Assembly: GCA_936941155.1 (NCBI GenBank)
Contig: CAKZJE010000034.1
Span: 92,607 to 156,606 of the forward strand
Origin: an uncultured Methylomonas sp.
GTDB lineage: Bacteria > Pseudomonadota > Gammaproteobacteria > Methylococcales > Methylomonadaceae
Direction: 5' to 3'
Length of the DNA stretch: 64,000 bases
The position numbers and the translations under genes were made by a program. The notes beneath the pieces were generated by a model, which did not search any database, had not been told where the DNA came from, and saw only the letters and a program-made list of their open reading frames with translations. Positions 37,744 to 45,539 of this stretch are shown here, one piece after another (positions within the stretch are counted from its first letter, which is position 1; the number at the start of each line of letters is the position of its first letter).

Positions 37744-39015
37744 ATGAAAACGTTAAAGATTTTTTTCTTTCTTCCTCTGATGTTTTTTTATACCTCATTA
37801 ACTCAAGCAGAATTGCGGATTGAGGTGAAAAAATCAGGTGATAAAAGTGCGGGTGTTCCGATTGCGGTTGTACCATTTGCGTCACAAAATGCCATTTCTG
37901 TGGATGTTGCTGCGATTGTGAATGCGGATTTAGCTCGTAGCGGTTATTTTCAAACCTTAGCAGAAGAGCAAATGCTCACCAAGCCCACCGCCGCCGCAGA
38001 GGTAAAATTCAAAGCATGGCAAATTTTGGGGCAAGAATATTTGGTGGTTGGCAAGATTGATAAAAACCTTGATAACTATAGTATTTTGTTTCAATTGCTG
38101 AGTGTTTCCCAAAAATCACAGTTAATAGATTATAAAATATCCGCAGGTGCACAAGGATTACGCCGAGCGGCGCATAAAATTAGCGATTTAATTTATGAAA
38201 AGCTGACGGGTAAAAAAGGTGTTTTTGACACAAGAGTGGCTTTTATTAGTAGCGAGTCAGGTGTTTATAAATTGCAAGTGGCTGATGTGGATGGATTTGA
38301 AACTAAAACGATTGTTTCAACTTCTGAGCCGATTATGTCGCCAGCATGGTCGCCTGATGGTGCAAAAATTGCTTACGTTTCCTTTGAAAGCCATAGACCT
38401 GCGATTTTTGTACAAGCCTTAGCAACAGGTACACGAACAAAAGTCGCTGCTTTTTCAGGAATTAATGGTGCTCCAGCATGGTCGCCTGATGGGAGTAAAT
38501 TAGCGTTGACCTTGTCGAAAGATGGGAATCCCAATATTTATATTGCTGATTTAGCAACCAATGTCATCACACAATTGACTAAAATATCTGGTATTAATAC
38601 AGAGCCTACTTGGTCACCTGATGGACAAACCATTGTGTTTACTTCAAACCAAGACGGCAAACCACAGTTATATAAAATACCTAGCAATGGTGGAAATGTG
38701 CAGCGTTTAACATTTGAGGGCGAATATAATGCGAAAGCAAGTTTTTCACCTGATGGGCAAAAAATAGCAATGGTACATGGCAACGAAGGCAGCTACAAAA
38801 TTGCTTTGTTGGAGCTTAATACAGGTGTTATTACTGTATTAACATCTGGTAATTTAGATGAGTCTCCTAGCTTTTCCAACAATGGATCGATGGTGTTATA
38901 TGCAACGCAAAAAGGCAATAAAGCTGTGTTAGCCGCCGTATCCACTGATGGAAAAATACAGCAACAATTGAATTTTCAAAACCCACAAGTTCGTGATCCA
39001 AGCTGGGCTCCTTAA
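37744..39015 (+). CDS. tolB: TolB periplasmic beta-propeller
   Basis: 423 residues from ATG 37744 (MKTLKIFFFLPLM, signal peptide ending LTQA). ATG 37717, nine codons earlier, has a slightly better ribosome site (AAGGTG) and is a real alternative. The N-terminal domain (about 25-150) is followed by WD40-like propeller blades, each with PxWSPDGxxIA-type motifs. It binds Pal and the TolA end. It ends the tolQRAB transcript; no clear terminator follows. Confidence 0.96.
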   Translation: MKTLKIFFFLPLMFFYTSLTQAELRIEVKKSGDKSAGVPIAVVPFASQNAISVDVAAIVNADLARSGYFQTLAEEQMLTKPTAAAEVKFKAWQILGQEYLVVGKIDKNLDNYSILFQLLSVSQKSQLIDYKISAGAQGLRRAAHKISDLIYEKLTGKKGVFDTRVAFISSESGVYKLQVADVDGFETKTIVSTSEPIMSPAWSPDGAKIAYVSFESHRPAIFVQALATGTRTKVAAFSGINGAPAWSPDGSKLALTLSKDGNPNIYIADLATNVITQLTKISGINTEPTWSPDGQTIVFTSNQDGKPQLYKIPSNGGNVQRLTFEGEYNAKASFSPDGQKIAMVHGNEGSYKIALLELNTGVITVLTSGNLDESPSFSNNGSMVLYATQKGNKAVLAAVSTDGKIQQQLNFQNPQVRDPSWAP

Positions 39016-39069
39016 ATAACGGACTAGATTTTAAGTTTGTATTTATGGTTTTATATAAACTTAAAATTT

Positions 39070-39097
39070 TTGTGAAAAAAGATTTTGTTACTATACT
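39070..39097 (+). promoter_or_regulatory. Candidate sigma70 promoter for pal-cpoB
   Basis: TTGTGA at 39070 and TATACT at 39092 with a 16-bp spacer, 66 bases before pal. It would uncouple pal-cpoB from tolQRAB. Confidence 0.5.
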
Positions 39098-39162
39098 TAA
39101 TGGGTCTATAAATGATTGTTAAGAAACAGGAATAGTGCTTGATAAAATGGAGATAATTTAAA

Positions 39163-39753
39163 ATGAAGGCTAGTGAAATAGTAATAATGTTATCTTTGAC
39201 CGTTCTAAGTGTTTTGACTGGATGCAGTTCTACGGATGAAAAACATTTAGATTTAACTCAGGGTGGACAGCCAGGAGTAATTGACGCATCAACAAGCACT
39301 TATAATAGAAAAGATGTTAACAGTCTTAGTAGTGTTAATGGACGGGGGAATAATTCTTCTAGTGGTGTAAACAATCAAACAAATGTAAATAATAATTTAG
39401 ATACTGCATTGTTAAGTCATACAGTTTATTTTTTGTACGATAGTAGCGAAGTTGAATCTAGTTTTATGCCACTTATAGAACAACAAAGTCAGGAATTATT
39501 AAACAATTCTGACTATACTTTAATTTTAGAAGGTCATGCCGATGAGCGAGGTTCCCGCGAGTATAATATTGCGCTGGGAGAAGAGCGGGCAAAAGCGGTA
39601 GCAAAAATAATGCAAGCACACGGGGTTCACGCCAATCAATTAGAAATTGTTAGCTATGGTGAGGAAAAACCTGCTTCTTTTGAACACAGTGAAACTGCAT
39701 GGCATCTTAATCGGCGCGTTACTTTAATTTCTCAAAGGAATCAACAAAAATGA
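39163..39753 (+). CDS. pal: Peptidoglycan-associated lipoprotein Pal
   Basis: 196 residues. Lipobox LTGC (Cys21) after a short hydrophobic signal. A Ser/Asn/Gly-rich linker runs to about 85, then an OmpA-like domain with YFLYDSSEVE, ILEGHADERGSREYNIALGE and RRVTL, which bind diaminopimelate of peptidoglycan. Overlaps cpoB by 4 bases. Confidence 0.97.
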   Translation: MKASEIVIMLSLTVLSVLTGCSSTDEKHLDLTQGGQPGVIDASTSTYNRKDVNSLSSVNGRGNNSSSGVNNQTNVNNNLDTALLSHTVYFLYDSSEVESSFMPLIEQQSQELLNNSDYTLILEGHADERGSREYNIALGEERAKAVAKIMQAHGVHANQLEIVSYGEEKPASFEHSETAWHLNRRVTLISQRNQQK

Positions 39754-40451
39754 AAAAAACATATCTTTTATTGTTAACTTTATCTATCAGTAATGCTTAC
39801 GCAGTTGCACCTGTACCTAGTTTAGATAGTGCGGCTGGCACTTCTTCTTTAGGGACTTATGCACCTTATCCAGGTGTAGCAGGCACTGCATCTGTTTCAG
39901 TGCTCGATAACGTGGCTAAACTGCAAGGAGAGGTATCACAACTTAAAACTAAACTTGCAGATCAAACTAAACGTTTAGATTACATTGAACAAAATTTGCG
40001 ACTGGGGCAAGTCCGTCCTACAGCAACACCAACGTCATCATCTTCCAGCATTGGTGCTAATAGTTATTTGCCTGGTGAAAAAAGTCGTTATGACTATGCT
40101 TATACGCTTTTCAAAAATGGTGCTTACGATCAGGCAATTTCAGAGTTTCAAGCGATTATTACTACTTATCCTAATGGCGAGTATGCCGACAATTCACAAT
40201 ATTGGACTGGCGAAGCTTTACTTAAAAAAGGTGATAAACAAGGCGGAATGCGTGCATTTGATCGTGTAGTTTATGCTTATCCACGCAGTGCAAAAATCCC
40301 CGATGCGTTGCTAAAAATTGGCATGACTCAGTTTGAGCTAGGTAACAGAACAAAAGCAAAAGAATATTATGATTATTTAATTGCGACTTATCCTGGCACA
40401 ACTGCTGCTACTGCGGCTTATGACAAAAAAACCAAAAATGGACTGTATTAG
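39750..40451 (+). CDS. cpoB: Cell-division coordinator CpoB (YbgF)
   Basis: 233 residues. Signal peptide (ending NAYA), N-terminal coiled coil (VAKLQGEVSQLKTKLADQTKRL) that trimerises, and C-terminal TPRs (YDYAYTLFKNGAYDQAISEF and two more). It ties Tol function to PBP1B during septation. Starts within the pal stop. Confidence 0.95.
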   Translation: MKKTYLLLLTLSISNAYAVAPVPSLDSAAGTSSLGTYAPYPGVAGTASVSVLDNVAKLQGEVSQLKTKLADQTKRLDYIEQNLRLGQVRPTATPTSSSSSIGANSYLPGEKSRYDYAYTLFKNGAYDQAISEFQAIITTYPNGEYADNSQYWTGEALLKKGDKQGGMRAFDRVVYAYPRSAKIPDALLKIGMTQFELGNRTKAKEYYDYLIATYPGTTAATAAYDKKTKNGLY

Positions 40452-40454
40452 AAA

Positions 40455-41111
40455 TTGCAGCAGACATCTCTTAGCTTTTTACGCATAACCGAGATTTTTT
40501 ATTCTTTACAGGGTGAATCAAATACAGTGGGCTTACCTACTGTATTTGTTCGTTTAACTGGTTGTCCGTTACGCTGTGGCTATTGTGACACTGCTTATGC
40601 CTTCAGTGGTGGCGAAAAAAAATCCTTATCTGACATTATTACTCAAGTTGATTCTTATCAAGCTAAATACATCACTGTCACAGGTGGTGAACCTTTAGCG
40701 CAACCTGCGTGTTTATTGCTGATGAGTCAATTGCTGGATAAGGACTATATTGTTTCATTAGAAACCAGTGGTGCATTAGATATTTCAGGGGTTGATAACC
40801 GTGTCGTTAAAGTCATGGATTTAAAAACCCCAAGCTCTGGTGAGTTAAATAAAAATCGTTATGAAAACATTCAGTTTTTAGAGGCAAAAGATCAGCTCAA
40901 GTTTGTGATTGGCACAGAAGAAGATTATAACTGGGCTAAATCTATGTTGCTGCAATATGATTTAATTCAGCGTTGTCAGGTGCTGTTTTCACCCGTGATG
41001 GGGCAAATGTCCCCTACTTTTCTAGCCGAAAAAATTCTTCAGGACAAATTACTCGTCCGCTTTCAAATTCAACTTCATAAATACCTGTGGGATGATGCCC
41101 AAGGTAAATAA
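40455..41111 (+). CDS. queE: 7-carboxy-7-deazaguanine synthase
   Basis: 218 residues, with a TTG start right after cpoB. Radical SAM enzyme of queuosine and preQ0 synthesis: cluster cysteines C37, C41 and C44 in CPLRCGYCDTAY, and TVTGGEPLAQP. The linker after the third Cys matches the gammaproteobacterial short form. It lies in the usual place after tol-pal. Confidence 0.95.
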   Translation: MQQTSLSFLRITEIFYSLQGESNTVGLPTVFVRLTGCPLRCGYCDTAYAFSGGEKKSLSDIITQVDSYQAKYITVTGGEPLAQPACLLLMSQLLDKDYIVSLETSGALDISGVDNRVVKVMDLKTPSSGELNKNRYENIQFLEAKDQLKFVIGTEEDYNWAKSMLLQYDLIQRCQVLFSPVMGQMSPTFLAEKILQDKLLVRFQIQLHKYLWDDAQGK

Positions 41112-41114
41112 CTC

Positions 41115-41789
41115 ATGCAAAAAAAAGCTCTTATTCTATTATCTGGTGGATTAGATTCCATTACGACTTTGGCTTTGGCTCAACAGCAAGGTTTTCAGTG
41201 TTACACACTAAGTTTTAATTATGGGCAACGACATAATGCCGAATTAGTTGCTGCACAAAAAATTGCCACGCATTATGGTGTTGTCGAACATAAAATAGTC
41301 AAATTAGGGCTTGATGCAATCGGTGGTTCAGCTTTAACAGATGAACATATTGCCGTGCCGCAAACCTTAGGTGCTGGCATTCCAGTGACTTATGTGCCTG
41401 CCAGAAATACTATTTTTCTGTCTTTTGCCTTAGGTTGGGCAGAAGTTTTGCAATGTCACGATATTTTTATTGGTGTAAATGCGGTTGATTATTCAGGTTA
41501 TCCTGATTGCCGCCCTGAGTTTATTCAAGCTTTTCAAACGCTTGCAAATCTTGCTACAAAAGTAGGTGTGGAAGGCGAAGTGATTAAAATTCACACTCCG
41601 TTAATTTCTTTAAGCAAAGCACAAATTATTCAGCAAGGTTTAGCTTTAGGCGTGGATTATGCACAAACAGTGTCGTGTTATTCTGCCGATGCTGAAGGTC
41701 GCGCTTGCGGAACGTGTGATGCTTGTCGTTTACGGAAAATTGGCTTTCACGACGCTGGTGTTTCAGACCCAACTCGTTATCAAGTGTAA
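41115..41789 (+). CDS. queC: 7-cyano-7-deazaguanine synthase
   Basis: 224 residues. P-loop SGGLDS near the N-terminus, [33 protein letters not shown], and the zinc site with [20 protein letters not shown]. Converts the QueE product to preQ0. Three bases separate it from queE. Confidence 0.97.
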   Translation: MQKKALILLSGGLDSITTLALAQQQGFQCYTLSFNYGQRHNAELVAAQKIATHYGVVEHKIVKLGLDAIGGSALTDEHIAVPQTLGAGIPVTYVPARNTIFLSFALGWAEVLQCHDIFIGVNAVDYSGYPDCRPEFIQAFQTLANLATKVGVEGEVIKIHTPLISLSKAQIIQQGLALGVDYAQTVSCYSADAEGRACGTCDACRLRKIGFHDAGVSDPTRYQV

Positions 41790-42154
41790 TCACACTTTCT
41801 CTCCAGACCGCTCCTGTTAGGGACGTGCATGAAACAACTTATGCAGGTTTACTTGATGTAGGTGCGGATTTATCCGCACTGTGCGAATGAATTCGCATCT
41901 ACAGTTTTCGAGCTTATTTCATGCTCGTTTCTTAGTCAAAACTTTTACGCTCTGTTGAATTCCAGCATAGCGTAATCTCACAAATTTAGGCTTATCCAAG
42001 CTTATTTCAAACATAAATCCTCTGTGTTTTTCAGATAACGATAATCGCTTATTTTTAATAAGTGAAATGCCATTCTATTAATCAAAAAATAGGGTATTTA
42101 ACATAGTTTTTATATTAGCACTTGGTAATATATTGAAAATGCTAGGTATTATTT
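41790..42154. other. Intergenic region without genes before the corA-like gene
   Basis: It carries a family A palindrome (41857-41903) and otherwise AT-rich sequence with no reading frame, tRNA or recognised riboswitch. The distal part probably holds the control region of the corA-like gene. Confidence 0.5.
41857..41903. repeat. Palindromic repeat family A, copy 4
   Basis: TGTAGGTGCGGATTTATCC ... GAATTCGCATCTACA. Its reverse complement is nearly the copy at 13376, so these two form a subgroup. Confidence 0.8.
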
Positions 42155-42183
42155 TTGGCATACAAAATGCCATACTAATTATG
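42155..42183 (+). promoter_or_regulatory. Inverted repeat overlapping a possible -35 box upstream of the corA-like gene
   Basis: TGGCAT-ACAAA-ATGCCA (42156-42172) overlaps TTGGCA (42155-42160), which with ATTATG at 42178 (17-bp spacer) could form a promoter about 100 bases before the start codon. A repressor bound here would block RNA polymerase. The -10 is poor, so this is tentative. Confidence 0.35.
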
Positions 42184-42285
42184 TGGATGATGTGAAACGT
42201 AATGTTATTTAGGTGCTGCTAGATAACAAACATCCACTGTATAGTTAATTATCAAATTTGAAAGTCTTTTTAAGGAGAGCTCACA

Positions 42286-42918
42286 ATGAGAGCTAATAAA
42301 ATCAAAACTCGTGTTATTTCTATCGCTGCTGCTAGTTTAATGGCTGTTTCTGTGAGCCATGCAGCAACAATACCGGGTAGTATTTTTGCATTCACACCGA
42401 CTACGGCTAATGATGTTTTTGTGGTTAAAAGCAAAGGTTGGAGCGATCCTGCGTTTGGAGATATGGGCTGGACGCACAGTTCTGATTGGGGTAATTTTCA
42501 CGCAGAAAAAGGTCAAACAGTTACTATTCTAATTAAGTCTACTAACCCTGGTGTTCATCCTGGCAGCACTGTTTGGTTTCGTGGCGCAAATGATACAGCT
42601 CCAGACAATTATGTAGTTGATCATTTTTATCCCCAAAATGCTAATTTTGCAAAATTTGGCGCAACTGATGAAACCGCAGGGACAGCATTAGGCAATATCA
42701 TCATGAAGCATATTACTCATGGCTATGACCAAGACAATAACTCTGTAGTAGATACTGTATTGAGAGGCAAAACAGACAAAATTCCAGGTCGTTTAGTGCT
42801 AACGTTTAAAGCACCTTACGCTGGTGAATATATGTTTGTGGTGGGGGGATTTAACCCAGACCTCGGCGTAGACACAACATTAAAATATAACGTTAATGTT
42901 AAAGTGACTGTTAAATAA
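42286..42918 (+). CDS. corA: CorA-like secreted copper-binding protein
   Basis: 210 residues, with a signal peptide (ending SHAA), an excellent ribosome site (AAGGAG) and a terminator behind. The beta-rich body has GWTHSSDWGNFHAEKG and VVDHFYPQN. In CorA of Methylomicrobium album BG8 and MopE of Methylococcus capsulatus, copper is held by two His and a kynurenine made from Trp. Here H64, W68, H72 and H113 fall at plausible places. The following gene encodes a di-heme peroxidase-like protein, as in the corA-corB and mopE-SACCP pairs, and a peroxidase of that kind could carry out the Trp oxidation. The metal and the family link are inferences from these patterns, not from a search. This CorA is unrelated to the CorA magnesium channel. 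Confidence 0.65.
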   Translation: MRANKIKTRVISIAAASLMAVSVSHAATIPGSIFAFTPTTANDVFVVKSKGWSDPAFGDMGWTHSSDWGNFHAEKGQTVTILIKSTNPGVHPGSTVWFRGANDTAPDNYVVDHFYPQNANFAKFGATDETAGTALGNIIMKHITHGYDQDNNSVVDTVLRGKTDKIPGRLVLTFKAPYAGEYMFVVGGFNPDLGVDTTLKYNVNVKVTVK

Positions 42919-42992
42919 ATTTTCTTTTAAATATTGGCTTTAAGAATACTCTTTAGCAAATATTTAAGTTAGTTGGGCAAGCCAACTTAGCG

Positions 42993-43030
42993 GGCGTTGA
43001 GCGATTTTATTGCTCAACGCCTATGTTTTT
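42993..43030 (+). terminator. Rho-independent terminator after the corA-like gene
   Basis: Perfect 10-bp stem GGCGTTGAGC / GCTCAACGCC and a T-run; a smaller hairpin (AGTTGG / CCAACT) lies just before at 42971. The corB-like gene, if co-transcribed, would depend on read-through. Confidence 0.85.
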
Positions 43031-43096
43031 TATGCAGTTTGCCAGCGTTTTTTGTGACAAGCTGACATTTAAAAAAAATATTAAAGCAGGTATATC

Positions 43097-45232
43097 ATGA
43101 ATAAAAGTTACAGTTTTTCGCTGCCAATCAAACAATTTCGCCTTTCTGCTTTGCCTTATGCGATTTTTTTGCTCACTGCGTTGTCTGCAACTGAGGTAAA
43201 CGCACATGGCAATACACCGCCCTCTTTGCAAGGAATTGCAATGCCAGTTACCCCCGGATTGCTTGATGGCAATGCGCCGATTGTGGTGAATAAAACCGCT
43301 GCAATTGCACTTGGCAAAGCTTTGTTTTGGGATAGCAATGTCGGCAGTGACGGAATTGCCTGCGCTTCGTGTCATTTTCATGCCGGAGCGGATGTTCGCA
43401 CACAAAATCAATTATCAACCGGTGCATTTCGCCCCATAACAACGGGTAAAACTTTTCAAGTGACTGCATCAGGAAATCAAGGCAGTCCCAATTATGTTTT
43501 AAATGCGCGAGATTTTCCCTTTTACCAAATCGCAGACCCTAACAACAAAGACTCACAAGTTTTATTTAACACAGATGATGTTGTTTCATCTTCCGGTACT
43601 TTTTCGCGTCGATTTAACAAAACCAATCTCAATGGTACGGATAATTGTTCAGCAACAACCGATAGAATTTTTCACGCCAATGGTTTAAATACCCGCAAAA
43701 TACCTTCCAGACAAGCACCCAGCGTGATTAATGCCGCGTTTAATTTCCGCAATTTTTGGGATGGTCGCGCGAATAATATTTTTAACGGTGTTTCGCCCTT
43801 TGGTGTGCGCGATGTGAATGCCGGAATTTGGGTTGTGCAGGCAGATGGCTCAGTGACTAAGCAAGCCATTAGTTTAGAAAATGCCTCGCTTGCTTCTCAA
43901 GCGGTTGCGCCGCCTTTAAATGACACAGAAATGTCATGCTCACAGCGTTCTTTTCCTGATGTGGGACGGAAATTGTTAGCGCGAAAACCGCTGTCTAATC
44001 AAGAAGTTCATGTGGAAGATAGTGTATTAGCAACACTTAGAGATGCTTCCGGCAAAGGTTTAAACACCACTTATGCAAGTTTATTAAAAGCCTCTTTCGC
44101 ACCACGTTATTGGTCTGGTACAGGTAATTTTGGCAAACCGACCGCTTTACAAGCCAAGCCTTATAACCAAATGGAAGCGAATTTTTCCTTTTTCTTTGGT
44201 TTAGCGTTGCAACTTTATCAACAAACCTTAGTTTCAGATCAAACAGCGTTTGACACCCCCCGCTTGCCAAATACTTATCCGCTGATTCCATCAGGATTTA
44301 ACGATCAGCAAACGCGCGGTTTAAAAGTTTTTCTTGATGCGCATTGTGCGGTATGTCACCGAGGCCCCACACTTTCTGCGGCAGCGCATCCTGATGTTTT
44401 CACACCAGTAAAAAACACTGAGTCGTTGAATTTAGTCAATCGCAAAACCCTGAACGGCTCGTTTACAGGCTATGGCGTGGTACAAGGTTTGATGGATGAA
44501 GGATATTTTAATACTAGCGTTACACCAACAGGTTATGATTTAGGCGTAGGTGCTAAAGATCCATTCGGCAATCCATTGTCATTCACTGAACAATACATGC
44601 AAAAACTGCTCACCGGAAAACCGTTAATTGACCCGATTGTGGTGAATTCTTGCGACATGGATAATCCTTTTTATATGGATTATAAAGACCGTCAATTAAT
44701 CCCTGATCCTTATATTACGGGCAATTGTGGCGACCGCTCTCCGTATGCGGTGATTCCTACTTTGCCCGTATTAAAAGGCGAATTGAACAAATTAAATCAA
44801 GGGCGGGCTTTAATGGCGACAAAAGGCGCGTTTAAAGTGCCAACGCTGCGCAATATTGAACTGACTGGGCCTTATATGCACAACGGCGGTTTGTCAACTT
44901 TGGAACAAGTGGTCGATTTTTATTTTCGCGGCGGTAATTTTAAAAATACCGCACACTTTGCCACTTTAGTGTTTCAACAGCCGATTACCGCGCAAGAAAA
45001 AGAAGATTTAGTCGTGTTTTTAAAATCCTTAACCGATGAACGAGTTCGTTGGGAACGTGCGCCGTTTGACCATCCGCAATTAACCATTCCGCATGGACAT
45101 AGCAACAATGTCAGCGCGATTAATGCGCGTCAAGCCGAAGACTTGTTTTTAACCATTCCTGCAATAGGAAAAAATGGACGCGATGCTAATTTAGGGCCAT
45201 TAAAAGCTTTTGATAGTTATTTGCAGCCTTAA
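43097..45232 (+). CDS. corB: Di-heme cytochrome c peroxidase / MauG-like protein, SACCP/CorB type
   Basis: 711 residues, about twice the size of ordinary bacterial cytochrome c peroxidases and similar to the surface-associated methanotroph proteins. It has a signal peptide ending EVNA, haem site CASCH at 89-93 (with HFHAGADVRTQNQLS after it) and a second CAVCH at 417-421. Conserved RQAPSVINAAFNFRNFWDGR and GAFKVPTLRNIELTGPYMHNG complete the MauG/CCP pattern. MauG-type enzymes oxidise tryptophan in a partner protein, which suits the CorA-like gene upstream. No multi-haem cluster beyond these two sites is seen. The symbol is tentative. Confidence 0.85.
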   Translation: MNKSYSFSLPIKQFRLSALPYAIFLLTALSATEVNAHGNTPPSLQGIAMPVTPGLLDGNAPIVVNKTAAIALGKALFWDSNVGSDGIACASCHFHAGADVRTQNQLSTGAFRPITTGKTFQVTASGNQGSPNYVLNARDFPFYQIADPNNKDSQVLFNTDDVVSSSGTFSRRFNKTNLNGTDNCSATTDRIFHANGLNTRKIPSRQAPSVINAAFNFRNFWDGRANNIFNGVSPFGVRDVNAGIWVVQADGSVTKQAISLENASLASQAVAPPLNDTEMSCSQRSFPDVGRKLLARKPLSNQEVHVEDSVLATLRDASGKGLNTTYASLLKASFAPRYWSGTGNFGKPTALQAKPYNQMEANFSFFFGLALQLYQQTLVSDQTAFDTPRLPNTYPLIPSGFNDQQTRGLKVFLDAHCAVCHRGPTLSAAAHPDVFTPVKNTESLNLVNRKTLNGSFTGYGVVQGLMDEGYFNTSVTPTGYDLGVGAKDPFGNPLSFTEQYMQKLLTGKPLIDPIVVNSCDMDNPFYMDYKDRQLIPDPYITGNCGDRSPYAVIPTLPVLKGELNKLNQGRALMATKGAFKVPTLRNIELTGPYMHNGGLSTLEQVVDFYFRGGNFKNTAHFATLVFQQPITAQEKEDLVVFLKSLTDERVRWERAPFDHPQLTIPHGHSNNVSAINARQAEDLFLTIPAIGKNGRDANLGPLKAFDSYLQP

Positions 45233-45245
45233 GTTTTAAATTTCT

Positions 45246-45282
45246 AAACCTTTCAGGTTTTTACAACCTGAAAGGTTTTTTT
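45246..45282 (+). terminator. Palindromic repeat C copy 2 acting as terminator of the corB-like gene
   Basis: AAACCTTTCAGGTT / AACCTGAAAGGTTT with a short loop, ending in seven T. It is both a family C repeat and a good terminator. Confidence 0.75.
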
Positions 45283-45317
45283 ATGCGCAACGGTTTTTTA
45301 ATCTTCTGAAATTTTTC

Positions 45318-45335
45318 AAGACGACTGATCGTCTT
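45318..45335. repeat. Palindromic repeat family B, copy 3
   Basis: AAGACGACTGATCGTCTT inside CTGAAATTTTTC ... AAAATTTTCTGCAT flanks. Confidence 0.75.
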
Positions 45336-45372
45336 AGAAAATTTTCTGCATAACTTTCCAATTTTTGAATGT

Positions 45373-45422
45373 TGAAGTAGTGGCGAATTCATTCGCCCTG
45401 AGAGATTAAAATCACCCCGACA
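45373..45422. repeat. Palindromic repeat family A, copy 5 (degenerate)
   Basis: GTAGTGGCGAATTCATTCGCCC ending with a mutated outer arm (ATCACCCCGAC). With the C and B copies it fills most of the 307-base gap; no gene is present. Confidence 0.65.
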
Positions 45423-45539
45423 AAAGCAACCACAAAAGATTCATGGCAGCCATTATTGACCGAATCCTTAACAACGTTTGTTTAATAATGCTAGACTTTC
45501 CTATCTCCAACATTGAAAAAACATTGCGATTAACAACCA

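Noticed and set aside
41790..42285. Riboswitch (preQ1 or copper) before the corA-like gene
   Set aside because: No conserved aptamer core was recognised; only a family A palindrome and an inverted repeat are seen.
42286..42918. CorA magnesium transporter
   Set aside because: The name is shared only; the protein has a signal peptide and no GMN motif or C-terminal membrane helices.
43007..43411. Minus-strand frame of 134 codons opposite the start of the di-heme gene
   Set aside because: Overlaps a clear signal peptide and haem-binding coding region on the other strand; no domain.
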